A stretch of DNA of 50,897 bases from CAYJAZ01 sp964369185 (GCA_964369185.1 CAYJEN010000007.1:1-50897), one strand, 5' to 3'. Counted from the stretch's first letter, positions 9,105-18,647 are shown. Numbers and translations are program-made. Notes: generated from the letters alone by a model not told the origin.

Positions 9105-9800
9105 TTAGTCTCTGCTTGCACCGAAAAGGCGAAGAAGGAAGAGGAATAAGTTGAGGAAGTCAAGATAGAGTGTTAAAGCACCTAAAACTGAGCCACGGCG
9201 AATTGCTAGGCTGTCATCAAGAGGAGCTGATTCACCCATTTCACGGATTTTTTGGTTATCATAAGCGGTAAGTCCGGCAAAAATAATAACACCTAAAACG
9301 TTGATTACAAATTGCATTGCGCTGCTTTGTAAGAAGAAGTTTACGAGGGAAGCAATAATAATACCGATAAGACCCATAAACATGAATGAACCCATTGCAG
9401 ATAAATCACGTTTAGTAACCATTCCGTAAAGTGCTAAAGAGCCGAACATTACAGAAGTAATTGCAAATGTAACGAAAATTGAGCTTGAAGTATAAACAAG
9501 CAAAATTGGTGAAAGAGCAGCGCCATTTAGTCCTGCATAAAGCATGAAAAATCCGCTTGCACTTGTTGCAGAAAGAGTGTGAATGCGTGAAGTTAAGAAG
9601 TATACTAAGCCTAGGGTTGAAAGAAAAAGCACAATCATCACTATTGGATTTAATACAATGCTAAGTAAAGCAGGTACTGATGAGAAAAAGTACGCTACAA
9701 CTGCAGTGAAAAGTAAACCAATAAACATCCAAGAGTAAACTTGTTGCATAAATACGCCGGCACGTGAAAGTCCGACGGTTCTTTGTTGTGAATTATCCAT
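9105..9800 (-). CDS. Bax inhibitor-1 family inner membrane protein
   Basis: A 231-aa polytopic membrane protein of the BI-1/TMBIM (YccA/YbhL) family, with about seven hydrophobic segments starting at roughly residue 22. The late GLTAYDNQKIREM and the final LYLDFLNLFLFLLRLFG are hallmarks of the bacterial members. Relatives are proposed to be calcium-leak channels or, for YccA, FtsH modulators; the function here is not determined. AGGA lies 7 nt before the ATG. It follows bamD by 47 nt and the unit ends in the hairpin at 9054. Confidence 0.88.
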   Translation of the reverse strand: MDNSQQRTVGLSRAGVFMQQVYSWMFIGLLFTAVVAYFFSSVPALLSIVLNPIVMIVLFLSTLGLVYFLTSRIHTLSATSASGFFMLYAGLNGAALSPILLVYTSSSIFVTFAITSVMFGSLALYGMVTKRDLSAMGSFMFMGLIGIIIASLVNFFLQSSAMQFVINVLGVIIFAGLTAYDNQKIREMGESAPLDDSLAIRRGSVLGALTLYLDFLNLFLFLLRLFGASRD

Positions 9801-9847
9801 AATTTATCCTTTTATATTAAATATTGAATATAATCAATTAGTTGATT

Positions 9848-10579
9848 CTATAGCCACTTGAAGTAATCATGCCATGAACCGTGAATAGCTCGTCTTTCTT
9901 CTTCAGATAAGTCTTCTGTATATTTTAGGAAAGAAGCCTTTGCTTGAGTTTCAGAATACGCCTGAATTTCAGGAAGTTCAGGGAATGTTTCGTAAACATA
10001 CATATAACGTTTGTATGCAGCGCCACTATTACCCATATTCCAAAAAACATCAGCTATATAGATTTCACGTTCTGCAAGAATTGTTTTGCATGCAATAATT
10101 TCAGCCGGAGCTTGTTGCGCATAGATGCTTGAAGGGTAAGTTGCCATAAGTCTTGTAAAATACTGAATTGCTTCTACGGCATCAGCTGCGGTTCTGTCGA
10201 CAGAGGTATTAGTATTTTTTAGTGACATACCAATTTGGTAAAGCACATAAGGAATAGCATCGTTACGAGGGTGTAACTCTTCAAACGCTTTGTAAGCATC
10301 TGCCGCTTCAAGGTATTTCTCTTGTAAGAAGAGTGAGTCACCTAAGTTTAGCTCAGCTTCAAATGCGTAAGGAGAAAAAGGGTAATCAGCTTGTAACTTC
10401 ATATAAAGTTGTTCTGCATGATTGTATTTTTTTTCTTGCATTGCTGAATTTGCAGCTTCAAAAATTTCACTTGCAGTATCTTCTGATGGCGGCAAATAGT
10501 AGCTATCAATGAGTCCGCAAGCAGTTAGGTTCATAACAAGAAAAATACTTCCGACTACTCGGAAAGGTAGTTTAAGCAT
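9848..10579 (-). CDS. bamD: Outer membrane assembly lipoprotein BamD (ComL/YfiO)
   Basis: A 243-aa lipoprotein of the beta-barrel assembly machinery, anchored in the inner leaflet of the outer membrane. The signal peptide has a lipobox LTAC with acylated Cys21. TPR-like helices follow (AANSAMQEKKYNHAEQLYMKL, YPFSPYAFEAELNLGDSLF, YLEAADAYKAFEELHP), the standard BamD pattern. The C-terminal helices include YKRYMYVYETFPELPEI. Its start overlaps the trxB stop by 8 nt, implying a shared transcript with trxA and trxB. Confidence 0.9.
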   Translation of the reverse strand: MLKLPFRVVGSIFLVMNLTACGLIDSYYLPPSEDTASEIFEAANSAMQEKKYNHAEQLYMKLQADYPFSPYAFEAELNLGDSLFLQEKYLEAADAYKAFEELHPRNDAIPYVLYQIGMSLKNTNTSVDRTAADAVEAIQYFTRLMATYPSSIYAQQAPAEIIACKTILAEREIYIADVFWNMGNSGAAYKRYMYVYETFPELPEIQAYSETQAKASFLKYTEDLSEEERRAIHGSWHDYFKWL

Positions 10580-11510
10580 TCAGTTGCTCCAAATAGCTTA
10601 TTGCTGCGGTTGCAGCAGTTGCGCCATCGCCTACAGCAGTTGTTACTTGGCGACAATGTTTATGTCTTATATCACCTGCAGCGTAGAAACCTGGAATATT
10701 TGTTGTCATTTCGGTATCTGTGATAATGAAGCCTGCTTCATCCATAGTTACTTGTGATGGAATAAACTCGCTAGATGGCTTTGTACCAACAAAAACAAAC
10801 ACACCGGCAACAGGAATTGTAGAAAGTTCTTGAGTTTCTAAATTTTTAACTACAATTTCTTCTACAAGGTTAGTTCCTTTGATTTCTTCAAGAACTGATG
10901 GTGTTACGATAGTGATATTTTCTGCTCTTCTAAGTTTATCTTGATAAACTTTTGCACCACGAAACTCGTTACGTCTATGCACGATATATACGTGTTTTAC
11001 GATACGAGAAAGATACAAAGCTTCTTCTAAAGCAGAGTTTCCACCACCAATAACAGCAACATCTAAACCTTTATAGAAGTTTCCGTCACAAACAGCACAG
11101 TAAGAAACACCTTTACCTTGGAATTCAATCTCTGATGGAATACCAAGATGCTTATAAGATGCACCTGTTGCAACTATGACTGTTTTAGCCAAAAGTGGAC
11201 CACGAGCTGTATGAACAGTGTGAATACCGCCATGTTCTTCGCTTAGTTCGATGCTATCAACATTGCTTTGAATGCGACGGAACATATATTGTTGCATATG
11301 CGCATCGAATAAGTCAGCCATTTCCCAACCCTTCACTCCACGAGGAAAACCAGGATAGTTTTCAATTTCAGCTGTAAGTAGAACTTGACCGCCACTTGCA
11401 CCTTTTTCAACAAGTGCGATATTCATTCCTGCACGCACAAGGTACAAAGCAGCAGTTATTCCTGCCGGTCCGCTCCCTATTACAATTGAATCGTAAATTG
11501 TTGCATTCAT
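10572..11510 (-). CDS. trxB: Thioredoxin reductase
   Basis: A 312-aa FAD- and NADPH-dependent reductase that recycles thioredoxin. Visible features are the FAD-binding GSGPAG at 12-17, the redox pair C138-A-V-C141 followed by DGNFY, the NADPH site VIGGGNSALEEA, and the C-terminal FAD contact GFYAAGDIRHKHCRQ. The length is normal for the low-molecular-weight bacterial enzyme. It starts within one nucleotide of the trxA stop and overlaps bamD, so reductase and substrate are co-expressed. Confidence 0.96.
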   Translation of the reverse strand: MNATIYDSIVIGSGPAGITAALYLVRAGMNIALVEKGASGGQVLLTAEIENYPGFPRGVKGWEMADLFDAHMQQYMFRRIQSNVDSIELSEEHGGIHTVHTARGPLLAKTVIVATGASYKHLGIPSEIEFQGKGVSYCAVCDGNFYKGLDVAVIGGGNSALEEALYLSRIVKHVYIVHRRNEFRGAKVYQDKLRRAENITIVTPSVLEEIKGTNLVEEIVVKNLETQELSTIPVAGVFVFVGTKPSSEFIPSQVTMDEAGFIITDTEMTTNIPGFYAAGDIRHKHCRQVTTAVGDGATAATAAISYLEQLNA

Positions 11511-11830
11511 TATGCTATTGCCTTATTTAGAACTGTTTGTAATTGGTCTTTACCAACACCACCAACGAGTTGTTCAACTAATTCGCCATTTTTGAAAACC
11601 ATGATTGTTGGAATTGCTCTGATAGCGTATTTAGCAGGTGTATTTGTATTTTCATCTACATTCATTTTATAGATTTTTACTTTACCTTCATATTCTTCGC
11701 TTAATTCATCAATAATTGGAGAAATAGCTCTACATGGTCCACACCATGGTGCCCAGAAATCAATAAGTACAGCGCCTTCTTCTTTAAGAACGAGAGTGTC
11801 AAAATTTGCGTCAGTTATTTGGTTAGCCAT
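11510..11830 (-). CDS. trxA: Thioredoxin
   Basis: A 106-aa thioredoxin, the general cytoplasmic dithiol reductant. The active site is W29-C30-G-P-C33, and the cis-proline motif AIPTIMVFKNGE is present. AAGGAG lies 6 nt before the ATG. It is first in the run trxA-trxB-bamD-BI-1. An 18-nt inverted repeat lies about 67 nt upstream (see the separate entry). Confidence 0.97.
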   Translation of the reverse strand: MANQITDANFDTLVLKEEGAVLIDFWAPWCGPCRAISPIIDELSEEYEGKVKIYKMNVDENTNTPAKYAIRAIPTIMVFKNGELVEQLVGGVGKDQLQTVLNKAIA

Positions 11831-11896
11831 ATTAAACTCCTTGTAAGTTCATTACTATTTGATTGTATATAAAATTAACATTTACAACTTAATCAT

Positions 11897-11914
11897 TTGA
11901 CAGTGAAATGTCAA
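11897..11914. promoter_or_regulatory. Inverted repeat upstream of trxA (candidate operator)
   Basis: TTGACA-6 nt-TGTCAA is a perfect 6-bp inverted repeat centred about 75 nt upstream of the trxA start. Either arm could also act as a -35 box on its strand. No known regulator motif was recognised. The rest of the 11831-12125 gap is plain AT-rich sequence apart from the hairpin at 12042. Confidence 0.3.
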
Positions 11915-12041
11915 GAAATGAAATTGAAAGATAGAAAAAAATATTGTTTTTATGATTGTTCAAAACTGTAAAAGTGTCAGCAGGTTAAAATAAAAATCTG
12001 TAAATAGTGTGTCAGGTAGAGGGTGTTTGATAGCAAAAAAA

Positions 12042-12074
12042 AGCAGATTGAGAAAATTAATTTATTCAATCTGC
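12042..12074 (-). terminator. Intrinsic terminator of the diguanylate cyclase gene
   Basis: AGCAGATTGA (12042-12051) pairs with TCAATCTGCT (12065-12074). On the minus strand a run of eight T follows, about 50 nt past the stop codon. Confidence 0.85.
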
Positions 12075-12125
12075 TAAAATCATAAAAATATAACGAGATA
12101 AATTTTATCAAGTATTAATGAGGCA

Positions 12126-14360
12126 CTACTGTATGCGAACCAAGCCTGACGATTCTTGAACTTCAGATAGGTTTATCACGCATGCAGCTTTATTTTTTGC
12201 CCAAGGCATAAGGGATGCTGATAAAGAATAATCTTTGCCGTTAATCTCAGCGAGTCTTGGTTTTAAATACTTAGGATTGTCGTCGCTAACTTCAAGTAGA
12301 ACGCAGTTTTCGCATGGTTCAGTACGATTTCTATAGGATTCATAGCATTTTTTTCCTAAACTTTTCTTTCCGATGTGATTAATAATAGCGTCAGCCTCGT
12401 AAAGAATTTCGTAGTTTTGAGAATCAACCACGTATGTAATCGTTTTAGAGTTTTCAAGCACTTCAGAAAGGAGTATTTCTTGAGTTTTTATTTGCGCAAG
12501 AGCTCTTTCTTTAATATAGAAAGTGGAAAGAATATTAGAAATGGTAGTTAGAATCTCCATTTCTTCAGGCGTGAGAGATACCTGACGAACAGAATCAAAG
12601 CCAATATAACCAATGAGGTGATCTTTATCAAGTACAGCAAAAATAAGAAGTGTTTGTAATTCTTTATCTTCTACGTACTGAGCTTCAAAATCGGTAAGTT
12701 TTTCACCATTACTGAGATCGAACATCCCATATTCATTAAGGTCGTAAATTATTGTTTGTATTAAAGAAATCGGAACATTTCTAAATGCTTCACCGTCATT
12801 TTCCATTTCTTCTGTAGTATATTCAAAGATATTAGAAACTGACTCTCCACTTGGGTCAACTTCACACATGTAGCTACGTGAGAAACTAAAGTGATCTGTT
12901 ATAAGTTGCAGGGCACGATGAACTGCATTTGACTGATCTTCTGCTTCAAAAAGAACTTTAAAAATGTATTCAATACGGTTTTCTTTAAAGCTTTTTCTCA
13001 TTGTAAGTTCAGGTGAAATTTCAGTTCTTGTACTTTTATATGAAGCTTTTTGTTGGTTAGCGTATATTGTAAACTGGTTTTTACCTTTTTCTTTTGATGA
13101 GTAAAGAGCTAAATCCGCATTTTTATAGAGAGTTTCAAAGTCGCCACCGTGTTCAGGCGCAAGTGCAATACCTATACTTGCGGAGATAGCAACGGAGTTA
13201 TCATTCTCAACATAAGTTTTGTTAAAGTGCTGACAAATTTTCTGTGCTTTAGTTGTAATAAGATCTAATGATGAATAATTACGCAGGAATACGAAAAATT
13301 CATCGCCACCTATTCTACCAAGAACGTCATCAGCTCTAAAGAGATTTTTCAAGTGATCAGAAAGCTGCACAAGAACAATATCACCAAATAAGTGACCTAA
13401 GATATCGTTAACGCTTTTAAAGTTGTCAACGTCAACAATCATAAGGGCATATTTTGAACCACTATCGCAACTTTGCAAGGCATCGGTGATAAGAAATTCA
13501 GTTGTTGCTTTATTGTAAAGACCGGTGAGCTGATCTTTCTCAGCTTTTTCAATAAGTTTACCTAATTGTTCATTCTGATAGGTAACATCGTTCATTTTAC
13601 CAAAAATTCTTGTTGGGTTGAAGTCAGAATCGAATTCAACTTTATAGAATAGGTCAAAAACGAATTCATTACCTTCAGGACTACTGAGTGTAACTCTGTC
13701 CTTGTGAACATCTTGTTTTCTGTTTTGATAGAACTTATCGTAATCAACAAAGTTTGATTTGAATACACCGGCTTCTAGCAGGGATTCAGGGAAATTTTGG
13801 GTAACTTCTTCAATTTCAAATTTTTTAGCAAAGTGTTTTGAAAATCTAATTTCGCGAAGAGTTACGTCGTAATCGAAGAAGGAGTCATCGGTGAGTGAGT
13901 CAATTAAATCGTTAAAGCTTTTTTCACGAACGAATCTATTGAGGATATTTGCTTGTTCGGTAGTATCTGCCATTAGCATAAAGTAGCAAAGTTCACCATT
14001 TTCATTCGTAAAGGATCTTCCACTTAGGTGAATACTGTGATAATTATCTTCTTTGTGCACAAGGCGAGTATCAATACTGAACACACCGCTAGGGTCGTCC
14101 ATTAGCTGTTCTTGCAATGAAAGCAGAGCAGTGATGAAGTCATCTGGGTGAATAGTAGAGAGGCTTCTATTCTGATAGATATCCCAAATCTCTTCTCTTG
14201 AGTAACCGGTTAAATCAAAGTATGGCTGGTTTGCTTCGAGAATAGTAAAATACTTATCAGATGAAGTGATTAAAATCGCTTCAGTGATGTATTTATTGGT
14301 AATATCTGGATTCGATAATTCTCTGATAATATTATTATTTTCCTGCATGCCACAGCTCAT
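12126..14360 (-). CDS. PAS-GGDEF-GAF-PAS diguanylate cyclase
   Basis: A 744-aa cytoplasmic sensor expected to make cyclic di-GMP from GTP. An N-terminal PAS domain (about 27-135, ANQPYFDLTGYSREE) is followed by a second PAS-like region (about 150-262) and then the GGDEF domain (about 270-435). The catalytic G351-G-D-E-F355 is intact, and the inhibitory site R342-A-D-D345 lies five residues before it. A GAF-like region (about 450-625) follows. Last comes a PAS-like module whose CYESYRNRTEPCENC cysteines could bind a cofactor. No EAL domain and no membrane segment are seen. No clear Shine-Dalgarno precedes the ATG at 14360 or the one four codons later, so the start is uncertain. Confidence 0.9.
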   Translation of the reverse strand: MSCGMQENNNIIRELSNPDITNKYITEAILITSSDKYFTILEANQPYFDLTGYSREEIWDIYQNRSLSTIHPDDFITALLSLQEQLMDDPSGVFSIDTRLVHKEDNYHSIHLSGRSFTNENGELCYFMLMADTTEQANILNRFVREKSFNDLIDSLTDDSFFDYDVTLREIRFSKHFAKKFEIEEVTQNFPESLLEAGVFKSNFVDYDKFYQNRKQDVHKDRVTLSSPEGNEFVFDLFYKVEFDSDFNPTRIFGKMNDVTYQNEQLGKLIEKAEKDQLTGLYNKATTEFLITDALQSCDSGSKYALMIVDVDNFKSVNDILGHLFGDIVLVQLSDHLKNLFRADDVLGRIGGDEFFVFLRNYSSLDLITTKAQKICQHFNKTYVENDNSVAISASIGIALAPEHGGDFETLYKNADLALYSSKEKGKNQFTIYANQQKASYKSTRTEISPELTMRKSFKENRIEYIFKVLFEAEDQSNAVHRALQLITDHFSFSRSYMCEVDPSGESVSNIFEYTTEEMENDGEAFRNVPISLIQTIIYDLNEYGMFDLSNGEKLTDFEAQYVEDKELQTLLIFAVLDKDHLIGYIGFDSVRQVSLTPEEMEILTTISNILSTFYIKERALAQIKTQEILLSEVLENSKTITYVVDSQNYEILYEADAIINHIGKKSLGKKCYESYRNRTEPCENCVLLEVSDDNPKYLKPRLAEINGKDYSLSASLMPWAKNKAACVINLSEVQESSGLVRIQ

Positions 14361-14562
14361 TTTTATAATGTAAGTTATAGCCTAGAAGGCTGATTAGGAT
14401 AAATGTAATTAATTTTATGGCTTTTGTCAAGTTTTGAATTAAAAAAAACATTAATTTGTTTTATAAATCTAACTAAAATACTCTGTGTTATAAAGTAACT
14501 ACTTGTTTTTTTAGATGGTATACTTTGTAATTAATATATTTTTTATGTCATATTTAATTGTC

Positions 14563-14591
14563 TTGATAAAGATTGATAAATAGACTAGTAT
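14563..14591 (+). promoter_or_regulatory. Sigma70-like promoter of the U32-GT8 pair
   Basis: TTGATA (14563-14568), a 17-nt spacer and TAGTAT (14586-14591) lie 36 nt before the ATG at 14628. The rest of the 266-nt divergent gap is featureless AT-rich sequence. Confidence 0.45.
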
Positions 14592-14627
14592 TGCTTCAAA
14601 ATAATTTAAGTAGAAAGAATTCTAAAT

Positions 14628-16637
14628 ATGGATATAATTAAAAAACCAGAAATTTTGGCACCGGCAGGTGATTTGCCGGCATTTTTAGCAGCGATGGCAG
14701 CGGGCGCAGATGCGGCTTATGTAGGATTGAAACACTTTTCTGCCCGTATGAACGCTGAAAACTTTAGCACCTCAGAACTTGCTAAAATGAACGAGTTGGC
14801 GACTAGTGAAGGGCGAAAACTCTATATTGCATTCAACTCTCTTCTCAAACCTAATGATATACATGCAGCTTCTCGACTAGTTACTCGCCTAGAACGCGAT
14901 GTAAAACCGCACGCTCTTATTGTTCAAGATATAGGTATGATTGAAATTGCAAGGCAAGCCGGTTTTAGCGGCGAAATGCACTTATCAACTTTATCAAACG
15001 TTACTCATCCACAAGGTTTAGAAATTGCTAAACGAATGGGTGCCAGCCGTGTAATCCTTCCGCGTGAAATTACAATTGATGAAATAAAAGAAGTTGGCGA
15101 AAACTGCCCTGAAGGCTTAGATTTAGAACTTTTTGTTCATGGTGCTTTATGCTTCTGCGTTTCCGGTCGTTGTTACTGGTCAAGCTACATGGGTGGAAAG
15201 AGTGGTCTTCGTGGACGCTGCGTTCAACCATGCCGACGTGTTTATAATCAAGGCAAGCGTAAAGGGCGTTACTTCTCAAGCATGGATTTATCTTTAGATG
15301 TGCTTTCACGTACTTTACTTGATGTGCCAAATCTTTCTTGTTGGAAAATTGAGGGAAGAAAAAAAGGTAGTCATTATGTTTATCATGCTGTGACAGCCTA
15401 CAAAATGCTACGTGATAATGGCGAAGATGCAAAAGTAAGAAAAGATGCTTCCGAACTATTGGATATGGCACTTGGTAGACCACGCACGCATGCCGGTTTC
15501 TTACCACAAAAAAATAAAGTTATTACATCTGTAAACGAACAGTTATCATCAGGTATGATGATTGGGCACGTACAGTTCACACCACCTGAGAAAAAGCAAA
15601 AAACTCAACCTCTTCCATTTATCAAACCAAGAATGGAACTAGCTCCGCAAGATTACCTAAGAGTTGGATATGAGGATGAATCTTGGCATACAACTTTATC
15701 AGTAACTCGTAAAGTTCCTAAAGCCGGAACCTTTCCTTTAAAGGTTAATTATAAAAGAATGCCAAAACCGGGAACTCCTGTTTTCTTGATTGACAGACGT
15801 GAAGCCGGCTTGCAAATGCTTTTGCGTGAATGGCAACACAAACTTGACAAATGCAGAGGTCTTGGAGAAATGGGCTCACGAAGTGTGGAATTTGAATTAG
15901 ATATTCCACGCGTACCACGCCATAAAAAGCAATTAAATATTCATCTTCGTTCATCACTTCCACAAGGCAAAGAAACTAGGGCGGCACGTTCATCAGTTAA
16001 AGCTTTATGGTTGAGCATGGGAACATTGCGCAACATTTCAAAAACAGTTATCTCAAGAATTTCATGGTGGTTACCGCCTGTAATCTGGCCGAACGAAGAA
16101 AAGCAATATCAACGTTTAGTTATAGAAGCTGTTCGTAAGGGCGCGTATATGTTCGTACTTAATGCGCCTTGGCAGGTTGATTTATTCAAAGACTTAAAAG
16201 TTAAGCTTATTGCCGGTCCATTCTGTAATATATCAAACGCAGCAAGTATTATGATGTTTAAGGAACTTGGATTTGAAGCTGCAATCGTTAGCCCTGAATT
16301 AACCGGAGAAGACTTCCTAGCTTTACCATCACAATCAGTTTTACCACTTGGAATTGTGATAGGCGGATGTTGGGCGATGGGAATTGCAAGACATGGTCTT
16401 AGTGGACTAAAAGCGAATGAAGCTTTCCAAAGTCCTATGAGGGAACAATTCTGGGCACGTCATTACGGTCAGAATTTATGGATATATCCTAACTGGTTGC
16501 TTGATATTACAGCGCATGCAACTGAACTTGAAAATGCAGGTTATTCTTTCTTAGTGCGTATGGATGAAGCATATCCGCATGATTTACCTGAAGCAAGACG
16601 TACAACTGAATTCAACTGGTCTAACTCACTTCTCTAA
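14628..16637 (+). CDS. U32 family protein (YhbU/RlhA-type)
   Basis: A 669-aa U32 'peptidase' family protein. The N-terminal barrel begins EILAPAGDLPAFLAAMAAGADAAYVG. The family signature ELFVHGALCFCVSGRCYWSSY at about residues 168-188, with further cysteines in GRCVQPC, fits the four-Cys cluster of these proteins. Relatives RlhA and TrhP hydroxylate 23S rRNA and tRNA rather than cleave proteins, so an RNA-modification role is more likely than collagenase. The long C-terminal half is characteristic of the large (about 670-aa) subgroup. It lies 16 nt before the glycosyltransferase ATG, with no evident functional link. Confidence 0.85.
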   Translation: MDIIKKPEILAPAGDLPAFLAAMAAGADAAYVGLKHFSARMNAENFSTSELAKMNELATSEGRKLYIAFNSLLKPNDIHAASRLVTRLERDVKPHALIVQDIGMIEIARQAGFSGEMHLSTLSNVTHPQGLEIAKRMGASRVILPREITIDEIKEVGENCPEGLDLELFVHGALCFCVSGRCYWSSYMGGKSGLRGRCVQPCRRVYNQGKRKGRYFSSMDLSLDVLSRTLLDVPNLSCWKIEGRKKGSHYVYHAVTAYKMLRDNGEDAKVRKDASELLDMALGRPRTHAGFLPQKNKVITSVNEQLSSGMMIGHVQFTPPEKKQKTQPLPFIKPRMELAPQDYLRVGYEDESWHTTLSVTRKVPKAGTFPLKVNYKRMPKPGTPVFLIDRREAGLQMLLREWQHKLDKCRGLGEMGSRSVEFELDIPRVPRHKKQLNIHLRSSLPQGKETRAARSSVKALWLSMGTLRNISKTVISRISWWLPPVIWPNEEKQYQRLVIEAVRKGAYMFVLNAPWQVDLFKDLKVKLIAGPFCNISNAASIMMFKELGFEAAIVSPELTGEDFLALPSQSVLPLGIVIGGCWAMGIARHGLSGLKANEAFQSPMREQFWARHYGQNLWIYPNWLLDITAHATELENAGYSFLVRMDEAYPHDLPEARRTTEFNWSNSLL

Positions 16638-16653
16638 TTCTGAAGGTATTATA

Positions 16654-17826
16654 ATGGACGGAAAATATCATATAGTTTTTGCCGGAGATGATAATTACAT
16701 TAAGTTTACTGCTGTTACTATAACAAGTATTGTTGAAAATACAGATACAGCTAAATCAGTCAATGATTTCAAGCAAATAAACAAAGAATTGCATGGCGAT
16801 GACTTTGCTTATGAAGTAGAAAAGACAAGTGAAGAAGGGTATGTTTTTCACATACTGACTGATGGTGTTAGCAGTGATACTGAAGTAAAACTAAATTTGC
16901 TTGCTCAGGAACTAAATGATATTTTCCCAACTGAAATTAAGATACACACTTTTACGAGTAAAGAATTTCATGGATTTCCAACATGGCGTAAAAGCTACCT
17001 CCCTTATTTTAGACTTAAAATATCTAAAATTTTAGATGCTACTGTAGAGAAAGTACTTTATTTAGATAGCGATATTGTAGTCAATTGTGATTTACGTGAA
17101 ATTTTTGCAATCAATTTAAATCATTATACGGCAGCAGTAGTTAACGAATACGAAAGAACTAAACAGTTTAAAGCATTTAATGGTGGAGAAACTTATAATT
17201 TCAATGGTAAGTATTTTAACTCTGGTGTAATCTTACTTAATATGAAAAAATGGCTTAGTGAAGATATCGAAACTAAAGCTTTAGACTTTCTTAAAAAGTA
17301 TAGTACAACGGCTCCTGATCAAGATGCTCTAAATGTTGTGATAAAAGATTTATTATGGTTGCCTAGCGCATGGAATCTTAATAATGACTTATCTTACTCT
17401 TATTTTGAAAGTGAAGAAACAAGTAAACTTTCATTTTTCGATGAATCTTGGACGAAACACTTTAAAGCAAATAAAAAAATAAAAATAATTCATTACTTCT
17501 TTAAACCATGGAGTAGTAAGGGGATATTTTTTACAGGCAAAGCATTTATATATACAATGGCACCCTCTATGATTTATTGGTGGGATTTAGCTTCTGAAGT
17601 ACCTGCCTTTAAAGAAGATTTACTTACAATTAAAGAAAGCAAAAAATATATAAAAAATACTGAGAAAGAAAATAAAATTATTAAAATGATAGAAAAAAAT
17701 GGTTTACAATTCTATCTTTATTTGAATATTTTAAAACTGAATAGAAGCTTCAAGCCAATCATAAAAGCAATAGAAACTCCGTTTAAACGTATTCGTAATA
17801 AGTTGCGGGAAAAATTCAAAAAATAA
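16654..17826 (+). CDS. Family 8 glycosyltransferase (LPS glycosyltransferase-like)
   Basis: A 390-aa retaining glycosyltransferase of CAZy family GT8. It opens with the family N-terminus MDGKYHIVFAGDDNYIKF and has the metal-binding DSD at 138-140 (KVLYLDSDIVV). FNSGVILLNMKKW, PDQDALNVV and the C-terminal IIHYFFKPW are the usual acceptor and metal motifs. Relatives add glucose or galactose to LPS core. The start is the ATG at 16654, with GAAGGT six nt upstream; the longer frame would run back into the U32 gene. The Lys-rich tail after about residue 340 may be membrane-associated. Confidence 0.87.
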   Translation: MDGKYHIVFAGDDNYIKFTAVTITSIVENTDTAKSVNDFKQINKELHGDDFAYEVEKTSEEGYVFHILTDGVSSDTEVKLNLLAQELNDIFPTEIKIHTFTSKEFHGFPTWRKSYLPYFRLKISKILDATVEKVLYLDSDIVVNCDLREIFAINLNHYTAAVVNEYERTKQFKAFNGGETYNFNGKYFNSGVILLNMKKWLSEDIETKALDFLKKYSTTAPDQDALNVVIKDLLWLPSAWNLNNDLSYSYFESEETSKLSFFDESWTKHFKANKKIKIIHYFFKPWSSKGIFFTGKAFIYTMAPSMIYWWDLASEVPAFKEDLLTIKESKKYIKNTEKENKIIKMIEKNGLQFYLYLNILKLNRSFKPIIKAIETPFKRIRNKLREKFKK

Positions 17827-17851
17827 AATTTAATTTTAAATAGATAAAAAA

Positions 17852-17881
17852 AGAGAAGCAAGGTATAAACTTTGCTTCTCT
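17852..17881 (+). terminator. Intrinsic terminator of the GT8 gene
   Basis: AGAGAAGCAA (17852-17861) pairs with TTGCTTCTCT (17872-17881), followed by TTTT. It lies 26 nt past the GT8 stop. The repeat copy B begins 14 bp later. Confidence 0.85.
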
Positions 17882-17895
17882 TTTTATATTACTAC

Positions 17896-18048
17896 TAGGC
17901 TATGTTTCTAAATTCACTCTTTTGCGTTTTTTCTGCTTCAAATGTGATTTTTTATTCAGTTTATGTATGTTGTTATACACGGCACTTTATAAAATATCAC
18001 TTTTCATTGAAAACTCCACAAAATCTTTGAATTTAGAAACACACCCTG
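17896..18048 (+). repeat. MITE-like repeat copy B (type 2 ends)
   Basis: The left end, TAGGCTATGTTTCTAAATTC, is mirrored by GAATTTAGAAACACACCCTG at the right. The core (CTTTTGCGTTTTTTCTGC, TTTATGTATG, ACTCCACAAAATCTTTG) is shared with copies A and C, but both ends differ from theirs in concert. It sits 14 bp beyond the stop of the minus-strand GNAT gene. Short open frames inside it are not genes. Confidence 0.85.
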
Positions 18049-18062
18049 ATCAATCGATAGAA

Positions 18063-18647
18063 TTAGATATGCATTATCATACCAACTTCATCGCATTTAT
18101 AGAATTTAGGGCAGTTTGAACATTCAGCCCAAACAACAGGTGGTAATTTTTCACGAGGAACTTCTTTAAATCCTAGTGATTGGAAGAAATCCGGTCTAAG
18201 TGTGAAAGTGAACAAACGTTTAATTCCAATATTTGCAGCTTCTTTCTTAACATGGTTAACCATTGTTCTGCCAAGACCCATTCTTTTAATTTGTGGGTGC
18301 ACAGCAACAGATCGAACCTCAGCTAAATCTTCCCATAAAACATGTAAGCTTGCAACAGCAATAACAACTTGATCACTCTCGCCTAATGGCCCGATTAGCT
18401 TTTCTTGTGAAGGGATAGAAATAACACTGTATTCGCGAATACCTTTATAAAGATATTGTGGACCGCGAGCGAGCATAACGCCTTCTGAAGCGTATTCGTT
18501 AATGAGTGTTGACATCCCATGCACGTCCTGAATAGTTGCAGGTCGGGGAGTGAATCTTGCAGGTAAATTGTTTACATCAAGAACCGGTAAAGGTGAAAAT
18601 CCCGGCAAAAACTCAGGTGGAAAAATTGCGTTTGAAAAATCTTCCAT
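18063..18647 (-). CDS. GNAT N-acetyltransferase, N-acetylglutamate synthase-like
   Basis: A 194-aa acetyltransferase. It opens with a 35-residue lead and then the GNAT fold: RPATIQDVHGMSTLINEYA, the acetyl-CoA loop VHPQIKRMGLGRTMV, and FFQSLGFKEVPREKLPP. The C-terminal CSNCPKFYKCDE resembles the Cys motif of compact ArgA-type enzymes, which make N-acetylglutamate for arginine synthesis in bacteria that lack the long ArgA. That role is inference; no other arg gene is in the window. The gene stands alone between repeat B and the flavin/ferredoxin gene. Confidence 0.75.
   Translation of the reverse strand: MEDFSNAIFPPEFLPGFSPLPVLDVNNLPARFTPRPATIQDVHGMSTLINEYASEGVMLARGPQYLYKGIREYSVISIPSQEKLIGPLGESDQVVIAVASLHVLWEDLAEVRSVAVHPQIKRMGLGRTMVNHVKKEAANIGIKRLFTFTLRPDFFQSLGFKEVPREKLPPVVWAECSNCPKFYKCDEVGMIMHI

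Noticed and set aside
15070..15507. 145-aa antisense reading frame in the U32 gene
   Set aside because: It lies wholly opposite a well-supported conserved gene, has no ribosome site and shows no recognisable domain.
16564..16653. Longer N-terminus for the GT8 enzyme overlapping the U32 gene
   Set aside because: The internal ATG at 16654 has a ribosome site and begins exactly at the family's conserved N-terminus.
17922..18119. 65-aa open frame within repeat copy B
   Set aside because: It is confined largely to the repeat, runs into the GNAT gene on the other strand, and is not preserved in the other copies.
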